A DNA stretch of 25,002 nucleotides from 73-13 sp035555435 (GCA_035555435.1 DATMGN010000034.1:1-25002); one strand, 5' to 3'; shown: positions 7,758 through 15,149, counted from the first letter of the stretch. Numbers and translations: made by a program. Notes: generated from the letters alone by a model not told the origin.

Positions 7758-8132
7758 ATGGCCACGATCGAGCTCACCAAGGACATCCACGACGAGACCG
7801 TCGGCAAGGACGGCATCGTCCTCATCGACTTCTGGGCCGCGTGGTGCGGTCCGTGCCGTCAGTTCGCGCCGATCTTCGAGAAGTCGAGCGAGACGCACCC
7901 CGAGATCACCTTCGCGAAGGTCGACACCGAGGACCAGCAGCAGCTCGCCGCGGAGTACGGAATCACCTCGATCCCGACGCTCGTGATCTACCGCGACGGC
8001 ATCCCGATCTTCGGGCAGCCGGGCGCGCTCCCGTCGCAGGCGCTCGAGTCCGTCATCGAGCAGGTCCAGGCACTCGACATGGACGAGGTCCGCGCCAAGT
8101 ACGCGGCCGCCAAGGACACCAACCAGCCCTAA
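7758..8132 (+). CDS. trxA: Thioredoxin
   Basis: 124-residue cytoplasmic thioredoxin, a dithiol reductant of protein disulfides. The active site is IDFWAAWCGPCRQFAP with Cys30 and Cys33, and the cis-proline is Pro73 in TSIPTLVIYRDG. The domain fills residues 1-108, followed by a short Ala/Lys-rich tail (AKYAAAKDTNQP). ATG 7758 has GGGAG five bases upstream. It lies 14 bases after exporter 2 and is probably transcribed with it. Its stop faces the repeat-filled junction with der. Which of several possible thioredoxins of the cell this is cannot be told. Confidence 0.95.
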   Translation: MATIELTKDIHDETVGKDGIVLIDFWAAWCGPCRQFAPIFEKSSETHPEITFAKVDTEDQQQLAAEYGITSIPTLVIYRDGIPIFGQPGALPSQALESVIEQVQALDMDEVRAKYAAAKDTNQP

Positions 8133-8147
8133 CCGGCCCGCCGGCCG

Positions 8148-8340
8148 GCCTGCCTGCCAGCCCTGCCTGCCAGCCAGCCCTGCCTGCCAGTCGGCCAATC
8201 GGCCAATCGGCCAGTCGGCCAGCTTGCTTGCCTGCCAGTCGGCCAGTCGGCCAATCGGCCAGTCGACCAGTCGACCAGTCGGCCAGCTTGCTTGCCTGCC
8301 AGTCGGCCAGTCGGCCAGTCGGCCAGTCGGCCAGCTTGCC
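8148..8340. repeat. Imperfect 8-bp tandem repeat array (consensus CAGTCGGC)
   Basis: From 8188 the sequence can be cut without gaps into 8-mers: mostly CAGTCGGC, with CAATCGGC and CAGTCGAC variants and the pair CAGCTTGC-TTGCCTGC. That pair recurs at 8220, 8284 and (first half) 8332, i.e. 64 and 48 bases apart, both multiples of eight, so there is a higher-order unit. The stretch 8148-8187 is a degenerate precursor with three copies of CTGCCTGCCAG (8150, 8163, 8180). Because there are few stops, long frames open on both strands, but none has a ribosome-binding site and I do not call a gene. The length is likely prone to slippage. Confidence 0.9.
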
Positions 8341-8345
8341 TAACT

Positions 8346-8428
8346 CCGGGTATTGCGGGGAATCGGGGTATTTGCGGGTGCACGGACTCGGGTCGCCCGC
8401 AGATCGGGCATCTCCCCGCAATACTCGG
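8346..8428. repeat. Nested inverted repeat between trxA and der; possible bidirectional terminator
   Basis: Outer arms CCGGGTATTGCGGGGA (8346-8361) and TCCCCGCAATACTCGG (8413-8428) pair over 16 bases with one G:A difference. Inside are shorter arms TGCGGG (8373-8378) and CCCGCA (8396-8401). The left half also contains a second, direct copy of GGGTATT(T)GCGGG at 8366-8378. The place, between two convergent genes, suits a terminator working in both directions. There is no T tract on either side, so a mobile or REP-like origin is equally possible. Confidence 0.7.
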
Positions 8429-8448
8429 CCGATTCGGACCGGTTCGGC

Positions 8449-8536
8449 GCTCGCCGCTAGCGCTTTCGCCGCTCGGCGCTAGCGCTTTCACCGCTCGCCG
8501 CTAGCGCTTCCGCCGCTCCGCGCTAGCGCTTCCGCC
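8449..8536. repeat. Four 22-bp tandem units that include the 3' end of der
   Basis: Units at 8449-8470, 8471-8492, 8493-8514 and 8515-8536 each start with GCTC and share the core GCTAGCGCTT. Units 1 and 3 differ at one position, unit 2 has a GGTGAA change when read on the minus strand, and unit 4 begins GCTCCG. Unit 4 holds the last codons and TAG stop of der (minus strand). The other three are copies downstream of the stop. The core includes the palindrome GCGCTAGCGC in units 2 and 4. Confidence 0.9.
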
Positions 8537-10046
8537 GCTCGCGCACCCGCATGTTCACCACGATCGGCGAGCCCTCGAAACTGAACACCTCCCGCAGCCG
8601 GCGCTGGATGAAACGCCGGTACTGGGGGTCGAGGAAGCCCGTCGTGAACAGCACGAACGTCGGCGGCCGCGTGCCCGCCTGCGTGCCGAACAGCACGCGC
8701 GGCTGCTTCCCGCCCCGCACGGGGTGCGGATGCTGCGCCGTGAGATCCGCGAGGAACGCGTTGAGCTTGCCCGTCGGGATGCGCGTGTCCCATGACACGA
8801 GCGCCGTCTCGAGCGCCGGCACGAGCTTGCCGAGGTGCCAGCCGGTCTTCGCCGAGATGTTGACCCGCGGCGCCCACGTGACATGGCCGAGCTCCTGCTC
8901 GATCTCCCGCTCCAGGTAGTAGCGGCGGTCGTCATCGAGCAGGTCCCACTTGTTGTACGCGAGGACGAGAGCCCGGCCCGATTCGAGCACTAGGTCGATG
9001 ATCTTGAGGTCCTGCACGCTGATCGGCTCGGTGACGTCGAGCACGACGACCGCGACCTCGGCCCGCTCGAGCGCCGCGGTCGTGCGCAGCGTCGCATAGA
9101 AGTCGGCGCCCTGCTGGAGGTGCACGCGGCGGCGGATGCCGGCCGTGTCGATGAAGCGCCAGGGCTTCCCCCCGAGCTCGACGAGCTCGTCGACCGGGTC
9201 CCGGGTCGTGCCCGCGATCTCGTTGACGACGACCCGCTCCTCGCCCGCCGTCTTGTTGAGCAGCGACGACTTGCCGACATTCGGCCGCCCGATGATCGCG
9301 ACGCGGCGCGGGCCGATGAGCTCCGGCCGGGCGACCGCTGACTCGGTCGGCATGACCTTGAGGACCTCATCGAGGAGGTCCGCGACGCCGCGCCCATGGA
9401 TCGCGGAGACCGCGTGCGGCTCGCCGAGGCCGAGCGCCCACAGCGCCGCGGCCTCCGGCTCCTGGACCGCGTCGTCGATCTTGTTCGCGACGAGCAGCAC
9501 GGGCTTGCGGGCCTGGCGCAGCAGCTTCACGACGTGCTCGTCGGTCGCCGTCGGCCCGACCATCGCGTCGACGACGAAGAGCACGACGTCGCAGAGGTCG
9601 ATCGCGACCTCGGCCTGCGCCGCGACGGCGGCGTCGATGCCGCGCGCGTCCGGCTCCCAGCCGCCCGTGTCGACGACGGTGAACCGCCGGTCGTTCCACT
9701 CCGCCTGGTAGCTGACCCGGTCGCGGGTCACCCCGGGCGTGTCCTCGACGACCGCTTCGCGGCGACCGATGATGCGGTTGACGAGCGCCGACTTGCCGAC
9801 GTTGGGGCGTCCCACGATCGCGACGACCGGCAAGGCCGCCGATTCGAAGTACGCCTCGCCGTCCGCGAAGCCGCCCTCGAGCAGCTCGACGTCCTCCGGC
9901 TCGAGCTCGTACTCCTCCAGGCCCGCGCGCAGGCTCGCCGCCCGCTGCGCGGCGAGCTCCTCGTCGAGGCTGCGCAGCCGCTCCGCGTCGACCTCGTCGA
10001 GCGCGGGCACCGCCGCCTCGTCGAACTCCTGGTCCGCCTCGCTCAT
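8523..10046 (-). CDS. der: GTPase Der (EngA), ribosome assembly factor
   Basis: 507-residue tandem GTPase needed for maturation of the 50S ribosomal subunit. Domain 1: G1 GRPNVGKS at 79-86, G3 DTGGW, G4 NKID at 188-191. Domain 2: G1 GRPNVGKS at 253-260, G3 DTAGI, G4 NKWD at 365-368. A C-terminal KH-like domain follows and ends in a basic RVRERRKR tail. Before the first G domain is an Asp/Glu-rich extension of about 72 residues, longer than in E. coli, where the G domain begins near residue 1. GGAGG lies six bases before ATG 10046. The start overlaps the cmk stop as ATGA. The final codons are part of a 22-bp tandem repeat. Confidence 0.97.
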   Translation of the reverse strand: MSEADQEFDEAAVPALDEVDAERLRSLDEELAAQRAASLRAGLEEYELEPEDVELLEGGFADGEAYFESAALPVVAIVGRPNVGKSALVNRIIGRREAVVEDTPGVTRDRVSYQAEWNDRRFTVVDTGGWEPDARGIDAAVAAQAEVAIDLCDVVLFVVDAMVGPTATDEHVVKLLRQARKPVLLVANKIDDAVQEPEAAALWALGLGEPHAVSAIHGRGVADLLDEVLKVMPTESAVARPELIGPRRVAIIGRPNVGKSSLLNKTAGEERVVVNEIAGTTRDPVDELVELGGKPWRFIDTAGIRRRVHLQQGADFYATLRTTAALERAEVAVVVLDVTEPISVQDLKIIDLVLESGRALVLAYNKWDLLDDDRRYYLEREIEQELGHVTWAPRVNISAKTGWHLGKLVPALETALVSWDTRIPTGKLNAFLADLTAQHPHPVRGGKQPRVLFGTQAGTRPPTFVLFTTGFLDPQYRRFIQRRLREVFSFEGSPIVVNMRVRERRKR

Positions 10047-10780
10047 GCCGTGCCTCCATCCGTCCCGCGCACCAGCGCGACGACCGCGTCCACCGTCTCA
10101 TCGAAGGACAGCAGCGTCGAGTCAATGACCTCCACGCCGGGCGCCGCCGTCAGGAACTCGACCATCGCCGAGTCCTTCGCATCGCGTTCCTCGATCGCCG
10201 CGAGCACCGACTCGGTGTCGACCGCGTTCCCCGCGTCGATGAGCTCCTTCGCTCGGCGCTGCGCCCGCACCGCCATGTCGGCGGTCAGCAACAGGCGCAC
10301 GCGCGCGTCGGGCACGACGACGGTCGTGATGTCGCGGCCCTCCACGACGACGCCCGGCTCGGCCGCCGCGATGATCTCGCGGAAGTCGGCGTTGAGCCGG
10401 TCGCGCGCCGTCTGATTGCGGGCGACGAACGTCGTCGCGGCACTCACACGCGGCTCGCGGATCGCGTCGGTGACGTCGCGATCGCCGACGCGCACCCAGC
10501 GTTCCGCCGGGTCGAGCGCGCCCTCGACCGGGGTCTCGGCGACGAGCCGGACCACCGTCTCGGGCTCGTCGAGCCTCGCGTCGGTCTCGAGTCCGTGCCA
10601 CGCGACCGCGCGGTAGTAGGCGCCGGTGTCGAGGAACTGATAGCCGAGGCGCACCGCGGCCGCGCGCGCGACGGAGGACTTGCCGGAGCCGGCCGGACCG
10701 TCGATCGCGACGATGTCCGGGGTGGGCCTCGCACCGCGCGCCGCGCCACTCGACCCGCGGGGGGTGTCGTCCGCGGTCAT
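10043..10780 (-). CDS. cmk: Cytidylate kinase
   Basis: 245-residue (d)CMP kinase, converting CMP and dCMP to the diphosphates with ATP. The P-loop is GPAGSGKSS at residues 28-36, then LGYQFLDTGAYYRAVAW (CMP-binding region), VVEGRDITTVVVPDARVRLLLTADM and the lid region VRAQRRAKEL. The first 20 residues are a polar, poorly conserved leader. ATG 10780 is chosen because it overlaps the tyrA stop as ATGA and has GGAG eight bases upstream inside tyrA; the longer open frame is shadow of tyrA. The cmk-der pairing is common in actinobacteria and some other bacteria. Confidence 0.96.
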   Translation of the reverse strand: MTADDTPRGSSGAARGARPTPDIVAIDGPAGSGKSSVARAAAVRLGYQFLDTGAYYRAVAWHGLETDARLDEPETVVRLVAETPVEGALDPAERWVRVGDRDVTDAIREPRVSAATTFVARNQTARDRLNADFREIIAAAEPGVVVEGRDITTVVVPDARVRLLLTADMAVRAQRRAKELIDAGNAVDTESVLAAIEERDAKDSAMVEFLTAAPGVEVIDSTLLSFDETVDAVVALVRGTDGGTA

Positions 10781-11859
10781 TCGGTGGCTCCGAAGCGCCA
10801 GCCCGCCGCCGCCAGGTCCTCGACGAGGCGCGCCTCGACCTCGGGCAGCACCGAGATCTCCGCGATGCCGACCTGCGCGCCGGGCGAGTGCTCGAGCCGG
10901 AGGTCCTCCATGTTGACCCCGAGCGCGCCGATCTCCGTGAGCAGGCGCGCGAGCTCGCCCGGACGGTCGTCGATGAGCACCGTGATCGACGCGAACTGCT
11001 TCGACGTGCCGTGCTTGCCGGGAATCCGCGCGACGCCGGCACCGCCCGACGCGATGAGGTCGGCGATCGCCCGGCGCGCGCCCGGCGCCGCCTGGTCTGA
11101 GAGCGCCGCGATCGCGACGTCGAGGTCCGCGCGGTAGGCCTCGAGGAGCGTGACGACGGCGCCCGCGTTCGCCCCGAGGATCTGCACCCACAGCGCCGGG
11201 TCGCTCGCCGCGATCCGCGTCGTGTCACGCACGCCTGGGCCCGCGAGCGAGACGGCCTCGTCGCTCGCGCCGACGAGCCGCTTCGCGAGGATGCTCGCGA
11301 CGAGCTGCGGGACGTGGCTGATGACCGCGACGGCCTCGTCGTGTGCGAGCGCGTCCATCCGGATCGGCGCGGCGCCGAGGTCGAGCGCGAGCGCCTCGAC
11401 GAGCCGCCACGCGGTGCCCGACTCCTCCGGCGCCGCGATGACCCACGGGCGCCCGATGAACAGGTCGGCGCGCGACGCGACCGCGCCGGCGCGCTCACGG
11501 CCCGCCATGGGGTGCGAGCCGACGTAGCGGCTGAGGTCGGCGCCCATCGACTGGAGCTCGAGCAGGATGCCGGACTTCACGCTCGCGAGGTCCGTCACGA
11601 TCGCGTCGGGGTGGGCCGCGAGCTCCGCGGCCGTCACCTCCGCGGTCGCATCCGGCGGGACGGCGACGACGACGAGGCCGGGCGCGTCGCCGGGGCCCGC
11701 GACGCGGCCGGCCCCGTAGTCGACGGCGAGCGACACGGCAGAACGCGATGCGTCCGACAGGACGACGTCGACGCCGAGCGCGGTCAGCGCGTGGCCGATG
11801 CTCGCGCCGAGCAGGCCCGTGCCGACGATCCGCACGGTGCCCTGCGTCCTCGCGGTCAT
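10777..11859 (-). CDS. tyrA: Prephenate dehydrogenase with C-terminal ACT domain
   Basis: 360-residue enzyme of tyrosine synthesis: oxidative decarboxylation of prephenate to 4-hydroxyphenylpyruvate with NAD+. The Rossmann dinucleotide motif is VGTGLLGASIG at 12-22, the conserved active-site segment is GSHPMAGRE with His116, and the helical dimerisation domain holds LAHDEAVAVISHVPQL. Residues 290-360 form an ACT domain (SITVLIDDRPGELARLL), so feedback control by tyrosine or another amino acid is likely. The start overlaps the rluB stop as ATGA, with AGAGGA upstream. Arogenate use cannot be ruled out from sequence alone. Confidence 0.94.
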   Translation of the reverse strand: MTARTQGTVRIVGTGLLGASIGHALTALGVDVVLSDASRSAVSLAVDYGAGRVAGPGDAPGLVVVAVPPDATAEVTAAELAAHPDAIVTDLASVKSGILLELQSMGADLSRYVGSHPMAGRERAGAVASRADLFIGRPWVIAAPEESGTAWRLVEALALDLGAAPIRMDALAHDEAVAVISHVPQLVASILAKRLVGASDEAVSLAGPGVRDTTRIAASDPALWVQILGANAGAVVTLLEAYRADLDVAIAALSDQAAPGARRAIADLIASGGAGVARIPGKHGTSKQFASITVLIDDRPGELARLLTEIGALGVNMEDLRLEHSPGAQVGIAEISVLPEVEARLVEDLAAAGWRFGATE

Positions 11860-12641
11860 GCGGTGCCGTCCTCTCGGGCCTCGTGAGCGGCGCGCCGCTC
11901 GGCCTTCCTCACGAGCTTGAGGAGGGCCCCCAATTCTACGGGCGTCACCTCGCGCGAACGCCCGGAGCCGAGGCTCCCGAGCCGCAGCGGCCCGAACTGG
12001 CGGCGCACGAGCTCGAGCACCGGATGCCCGACCTCGTCGAGCATGCGCCGTACGATGCGGTTGCGCCCCGAGTGCAGCGTGATCTCGACGAGGCTCGTGT
12101 CGCCCGAGACGCCCATGACTCGCGCGCCGTCCGCGGCGATCGGGCCGTCCTCGAGCTCGACGCCGTCTTTGAGGCGGGTGATCGTCGCGTGCTGCACCTT
12201 GCCTCGCACCTTGGCGACGTACATCTTCTCGACGCCGAACGACGGGTGAGCGAGGACGTGCGCGAGCTCGCCGTCGTTCGTGAGCAACAGCAGTCCGCTC
12301 GTGTCGAAGTCGAGGCGCCCGACGTTGTAGAGGCGATCCGGGTAGTCGCGCGTGAACTCGGTGAGGTCCCGGCGCCCCCGGTCGTCCGACATCGAGCTGA
12401 CGACGCCGGTCGGCTTGTTGAGCACGACGTAGCGCTTGGCGGTGTCGAGCTGGATTGGGGTGCCGTCGACCTCGACCTGCTGGTCGATGGTGACGCGCTG
12501 GCCGAGCTCGGCGACGCGCCCGTCGACCGTGACGCGACCCTCGGCGATGTACTGCTCGACGACGCGCCGGCTCGCGACGCCGGCCGCGGCGAGCACTTTC
12601 TGCAGCCGCTCGCCCTCGGCGGCGGCATCAGGCCTCGACAT
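11856..12641 (-). CDS. rluB: 23S rRNA pseudouridine synthase, RsuA/RluB family
   Basis: 261-residue RsuA/RluB-type pseudouridine synthase. An S4 RNA-binding domain (ERLQKVLAAAGVASRR, residues 11-26, on to VDG) precedes the catalytic domain, whose motif GRLDFDTSGLLLLTNDGE holds the catalytic Asp111. The C-terminal block has SLVEITLHSGRNRIVRRMLD, also typical. RluB modifies U2605 of 23S rRNA in E. coli; the exact target here is inferred. ATG 12641 is used: it gives the usual N-terminus directly before the S4 domain and overlaps scpB by 14 bases. Another ATG at 12628, right on the scpB stop, is in the wrong frame. Confidence 0.93.
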   Translation of the reverse strand: MSRPDAAAEGERLQKVLAAAGVASRRVVEQYIAEGRVTVDGRVAELGQRVTIDQQVEVDGTPIQLDTAKRYVVLNKPTGVVSSMSDDRGRRDLTEFTRDYPDRLYNVGRLDFDTSGLLLLTNDGELAHVLAHPSFGVEKMYVAKVRGKVQHATITRLKDGVELEDGPIAADGARVMGVSGDTSLVEITLHSGRNRIVRRMLDEVGHPVLELVRRQFGPLRLGSLGSGRSREVTPVELGALLKLVRKAERRAAHEAREDGTA

Positions 12642-13194
12642 CGAAGCCCTCCCGGCCGTCCTCGAGCAGCGGTGCGATGCGCGGCAGCTCGTCGAGCGAG
12701 TTGATGCCGAGCTGCGCGAGCAGCAACGGCGTCGTCTCGTAGTGGATCGCGCCCGTCTCGGCATCCGTGTACGCCTCCGCGATGAGCCCGCGGCTCACGA
12801 GCGTCTTGACGACGGAGTCGACGTTGACCGCCCGGATCGCGGCGATCTGCGGGCGCGAGATCGGCTGCTTGTACGCGACGACGGCGAGCGTCTCGAGCGC
12901 GGCCTGCGAGAGCTTCGTCGGGGTCTGGGTCAGCACGAACTCGCGGACGACGTCGTCGTGCTCCGGCCGCACGTAGATCCGCCAGCCGCCGCCGACCTCG
13001 CGCAGCTCGAAGCCGCGACGTGGTCCACCTGTCGCACCGTCGTAGTCGGCGACGAGCCGGTCGACCGATTGGCGGACCGCCGGCACGGGCGCGCCGAGCG
13101 CCGTGGCGAGGGTGACGAGCGGCTGCGGCTCGTCGGCGACCATGAGGATCGCCTCGATGCGGCGCTCCAGGTCCGTCGTGTGCTCAGTTGTCAT
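12628..13194 (-). CDS. scpB: Segregation and condensation protein B
   Basis: 188-residue ScpB, the winged-helix kite subunit that joins ScpA and SMC in the bacterial condensin. Typical stretches: LERRIEAILMVADEPQ at the start, then SQAALETLAVVAYKQPISRPQIAAIRAVNVDSVVKTLVSRGLI in the second winged helix, and YETTPLLLAQLGINSLDELP near the end. The start lies inside scpA (11-base overlap) and the end overlaps rluB by 14 bases, so the three genes are one translational block. No smc gene is in this window. Confidence 0.95.
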   Translation of the reverse strand: MTTEHTTDLERRIEAILMVADEPQPLVTLATALGAPVPAVRQSVDRLVADYDGATGGPRRGFELREVGGGWRIYVRPEHDDVVREFVLTQTPTKLSQAALETLAVVAYKQPISRPQIAAIRAVNVDSVVKTLVSRGLIAEAYTDAETGAIHYETTPLLLAQLGINSLDELPRIAPLLEDGREGFDVEA

Positions 13195-14011
13195 AGTCGG
13201 CTCCCAGATTGGCGAGGGCGTCCTCGGACCACTGGTCCGCGGTCCAGCGCACGGTGAGCTCGCCGAGCGGCTCGAGCTGCTCGAAGCTCACCGCCGCCCC
13301 GCGATACAGCTCGAGCACCGCGAGGAAGCGCGCAACGACGATGCCGCGCTGCTCGATCCCAGCGATCAGCTGACGGAACGTCATGGGCTCGCCGCGGCGG
13401 AGCATCGCCGCGACCTCGGCGGCCTGCTCCCGGATCGACACGAGGGGGGCGTGCAGGTGCTCGAGCCCGACGACGGGCAGCTCGCGCGGTGCGAGCGCGA
13501 GGGCCGCGAGCGCGGCGAAGTCCTCCAGCGAGGTGCGCCAGTCAAGCTCCGGCGTGCGCTGCCGGTATTTGTCCTCGAGACGCACCGCCCGCCAGTGCCG
13601 CGCCGTCTCGACGTCGAGCCGCTCCGACAGCCACGCCGACGCGAGCTTGAACGCCCGGTATTGCAGCAGCCGCGCGAAGAGCAGGTCGCGTGCCTCGAGC
13701 GCCGCGACGTCGTCCGCGTCGACGAGCTCGCCCTGCGGCAGCAGGCCGACGATCTTGAGGTCGAGGAGGGTCGCGGCGACGCCGATGAACTCGCTCGCAC
13801 GGTCGAGCTGCTCGGGCCCCTCGATCGTGCGGGCGTACTGGATGAACTCGTCGGTGACGACGGAGAGCGCGATCTCGGTGATGTCGAGCTCGTGCTTCGC
13901 GATGAGGCTGAGCAGCAGGTCGAAGGGCCCGTCGAAGTTGCCGAGCGTCACCGAGAAGCCCGGTGCCTGCTCCGCCTCGCTCAGCTCCGCCGTCCCGGCA
14001 GTGCGCGCCAT
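13184..14011 (-). CDS. scpA: Segregation and condensation protein A (kleisin)
   Basis: 275-residue ScpA, the kleisin that bridges the two SMC heads. The N-terminal SMC-binding signature is VTLGNFDGPFDLLLSLIAKHELDITEIALS at about 21-50, and the C-terminal winged helix is seen as VVARFLAVLELYRGAAVSFEQ. AGGAG lies four bases before ATG 14011. A 52-base gap separates it from parA upstream and it overlaps scpB by 11 bases. Works with ScpB, so the pair is expected to be made in a fixed ratio. Confidence 0.95.
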   Translation of the reverse strand: MARTAGTAELSEAEQAPGFSVTLGNFDGPFDLLLSLIAKHELDITEIALSVVTDEFIQYARTIEGPEQLDRASEFIGVAATLLDLKIVGLLPQGELVDADDVAALEARDLLFARLLQYRAFKLASAWLSERLDVETARHWRAVRLEDKYRQRTPELDWRTSLEDFAALAALALAPRELPVVGLEHLHAPLVSIREQAAEVAAMLRRGEPMTFRQLIAGIEQRGIVVARFLAVLELYRGAAVSFEQLEPLGELTVRWTADQWSEDALANLGADYDN

Positions 14012-14063
14012 CGTTCTCCTGGTGATTCAGCCTGTCGAAACCCGCCGAACGCAGGCTACCGGC

Positions 14064-15044
14064 TCACGCGACCGCTTGTCGGAAGATGAGCTCGCGGGCG
14101 ACCTGCGTGTACGCCTTCGACGCAGCGTGGTCGGGCGCGTAGACGCTGACCGGCACGCCCGCGACGGTCGCGTCGGGGAACTTCACGGTCCGCGTGATGA
14201 CCGTCTCGAGCACGTCGTCGCCGAACGTCTCGACGACCCGCTCCATGACCTCTCGCGAGTGCAGCGTGCGCGAGTCGTACATCGTCGCGAGGATCGCGTC
14301 GAGCTTGAGCGCGGGGTTGAGCCGGTCGTGGACCTTCTCGATCGTCTCGACGAGGAGGGCGACGCCGCGCAGCGCGAAGAACTCGCATTCCAACGGGATG
14401 AGAACGCCGTGCGCCGCCGTGAGCGCGTTGACGGTGAGCAGACCGAGCGAGGGCTGGCAGTCGATGAGGATGACGTCGTACTCGTCGCTCACGGCGCGCA
14501 GTACGCGGGCGAGGATCGACTCGCGGGCGACTTCGCCGACGAGCTGCACCTCGGCGGCGGACAGGTCGATGTTCGCCGGGATGACGTCGAGGCCGTCGAC
14601 GGAGGTGCGGCGGATCGTCTTGCGGATGTCGCGCTCGGTGCCGACGAGCAGGTCGTAGACGGTCGGGCCGTCGTGCGCGGGGATCGCGAGCCCGGCGGTG
14701 AGCGCCCCCTGCGGGTCGAAGTCGACCGCGAGGACGCGTCGGCCGTCTGCGGCGAAGCTCGCGCCGAGGTTGATCGTCGTCGTCGTCTTGCCGACGCCGC
14801 CCTTCTGGTTGCAGAGGGCGATGATGCGCGCGGGGCCGTGTTGGCGCAGCGGCGGCGGCTCGGGGAACTCCCGCAGCGGCCGGCCCGTGGGACCGTACTT
14901 GACCCCGGTCTTGCGGGGCGCAGCCCCGCCGTCGAGCTGCTCGAGTCCGAGATCGAGCTGCGCGGGTCCGCCGGGCGTCGCGTCGGGGCGCGCCCCTTCC
15001 GTGCCGGTCCCTCGCAGGATCGGCCCATCCTGCTTCGCGTTCAT
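14064..15044 (-). CDS. ParA-family ATPase next to scpAB
   Basis: 326-residue ParA/Soj-type Walker ATPase. A variable N-terminus of about 70 residues precedes the deviant Walker A box CNQKGGVGKTTTTINLG (KGGVGKTT at 81-88), then Walker A' VLAVDFDPQGALT and Walker B DVILIDCQPSLGLL. No parB partner follows, so this is the orphan ParA that sits beside scpA in actinobacteria (Rv1708 in M. tuberculosis), not the parAB locus near the origin. A role with the ScpAB-SMC condensin is inferred from location. ATG 15044 was chosen because it lies six bases after TACCAT; it has no Shine-Dalgarno sequence. A start at 15086 would add 14 basic residues but fall upstream of that promoter. Confidence 0.9.
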   Translation of the reverse strand: MNAKQDGPILRGTGTEGARPDATPGGPAQLDLGLEQLDGGAAPRKTGVKYGPTGRPLREFPEPPPLRQHGPARIIALCNQKGGVGKTTTTINLGASFAADGRRVLAVDFDPQGALTAGLAIPAHDGPTVYDLLVGTERDIRKTIRRTSVDGLDVIPANIDLSAAEVQLVGEVARESILARVLRAVSDEYDVILIDCQPSLGLLTVNALTAAHGVLIPLECEFFALRGVALLVETIEKVHDRLNPALKLDAILATMYDSRTLHSREVMERVVETFGDDVLETVITRTVKFPDATVAGVPVSVYAPDHAASKAYTQVARELIFRQAVA

Positions 15045-15050
15045 GCCGCG

Positions 15051-15056
15051 ATGGTA
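15051..15056 (-). promoter_or_regulatory. Putative leaderless promoter -10 (TACCAT) of parA
   Basis: Read on the minus strand, TACCAT is followed by six bases and then the parA ATG at 15044. It would make parA-scpAB-rluB-tyrA-cmk-der independent of the upstream xerD transcript. No -35 is evident. Confidence 0.55.
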
Positions 15057-15114
15057 TTCCCGCCCCGCTCGCGTTCTGCGCCGCACACGCCCCCTCGCGC
15101 GGCCTCACCTAACC

Positions 15115-15131
15115 TTCAACTACAACTTGAA
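15115..15131. promoter_or_regulatory. AT-rich inverted repeat TTCAA-N7-TTGAA between xerD and parA
   Basis: TTCAACTACAACTTGAA is a perfect 5-bp inverted repeat in an unusually AT-rich island within a very GC-rich region, about 60 bases upstream of the parA -10. It could be a binding site for a dimeric regulator such as a MerR-type protein. The regulator is not identifiable from the window. Confidence 0.35.
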
Positions 15132-15149
15132 TGACAGCATCGCCGGGCC

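Noticed and set aside
8148..8340. CRISPR array.
   Set aside because: Units are 8 bases with no unique spacers and no cas genes are near.
8053..8491. Long open frames on both strands across the 8-bp array, with protein repeats such as LADWPTGR.
   Set aside because: The repeats lack stop codons in all frames, which opens them by default. There is no ribosome-binding site, and the frames run into trxA and der.
15103..15115. DtxR/IdeR-like half-site (minus strand TTAGGTGAGG) before parA.
   Set aside because: Only one half of the palindrome matches and no iron gene follows.
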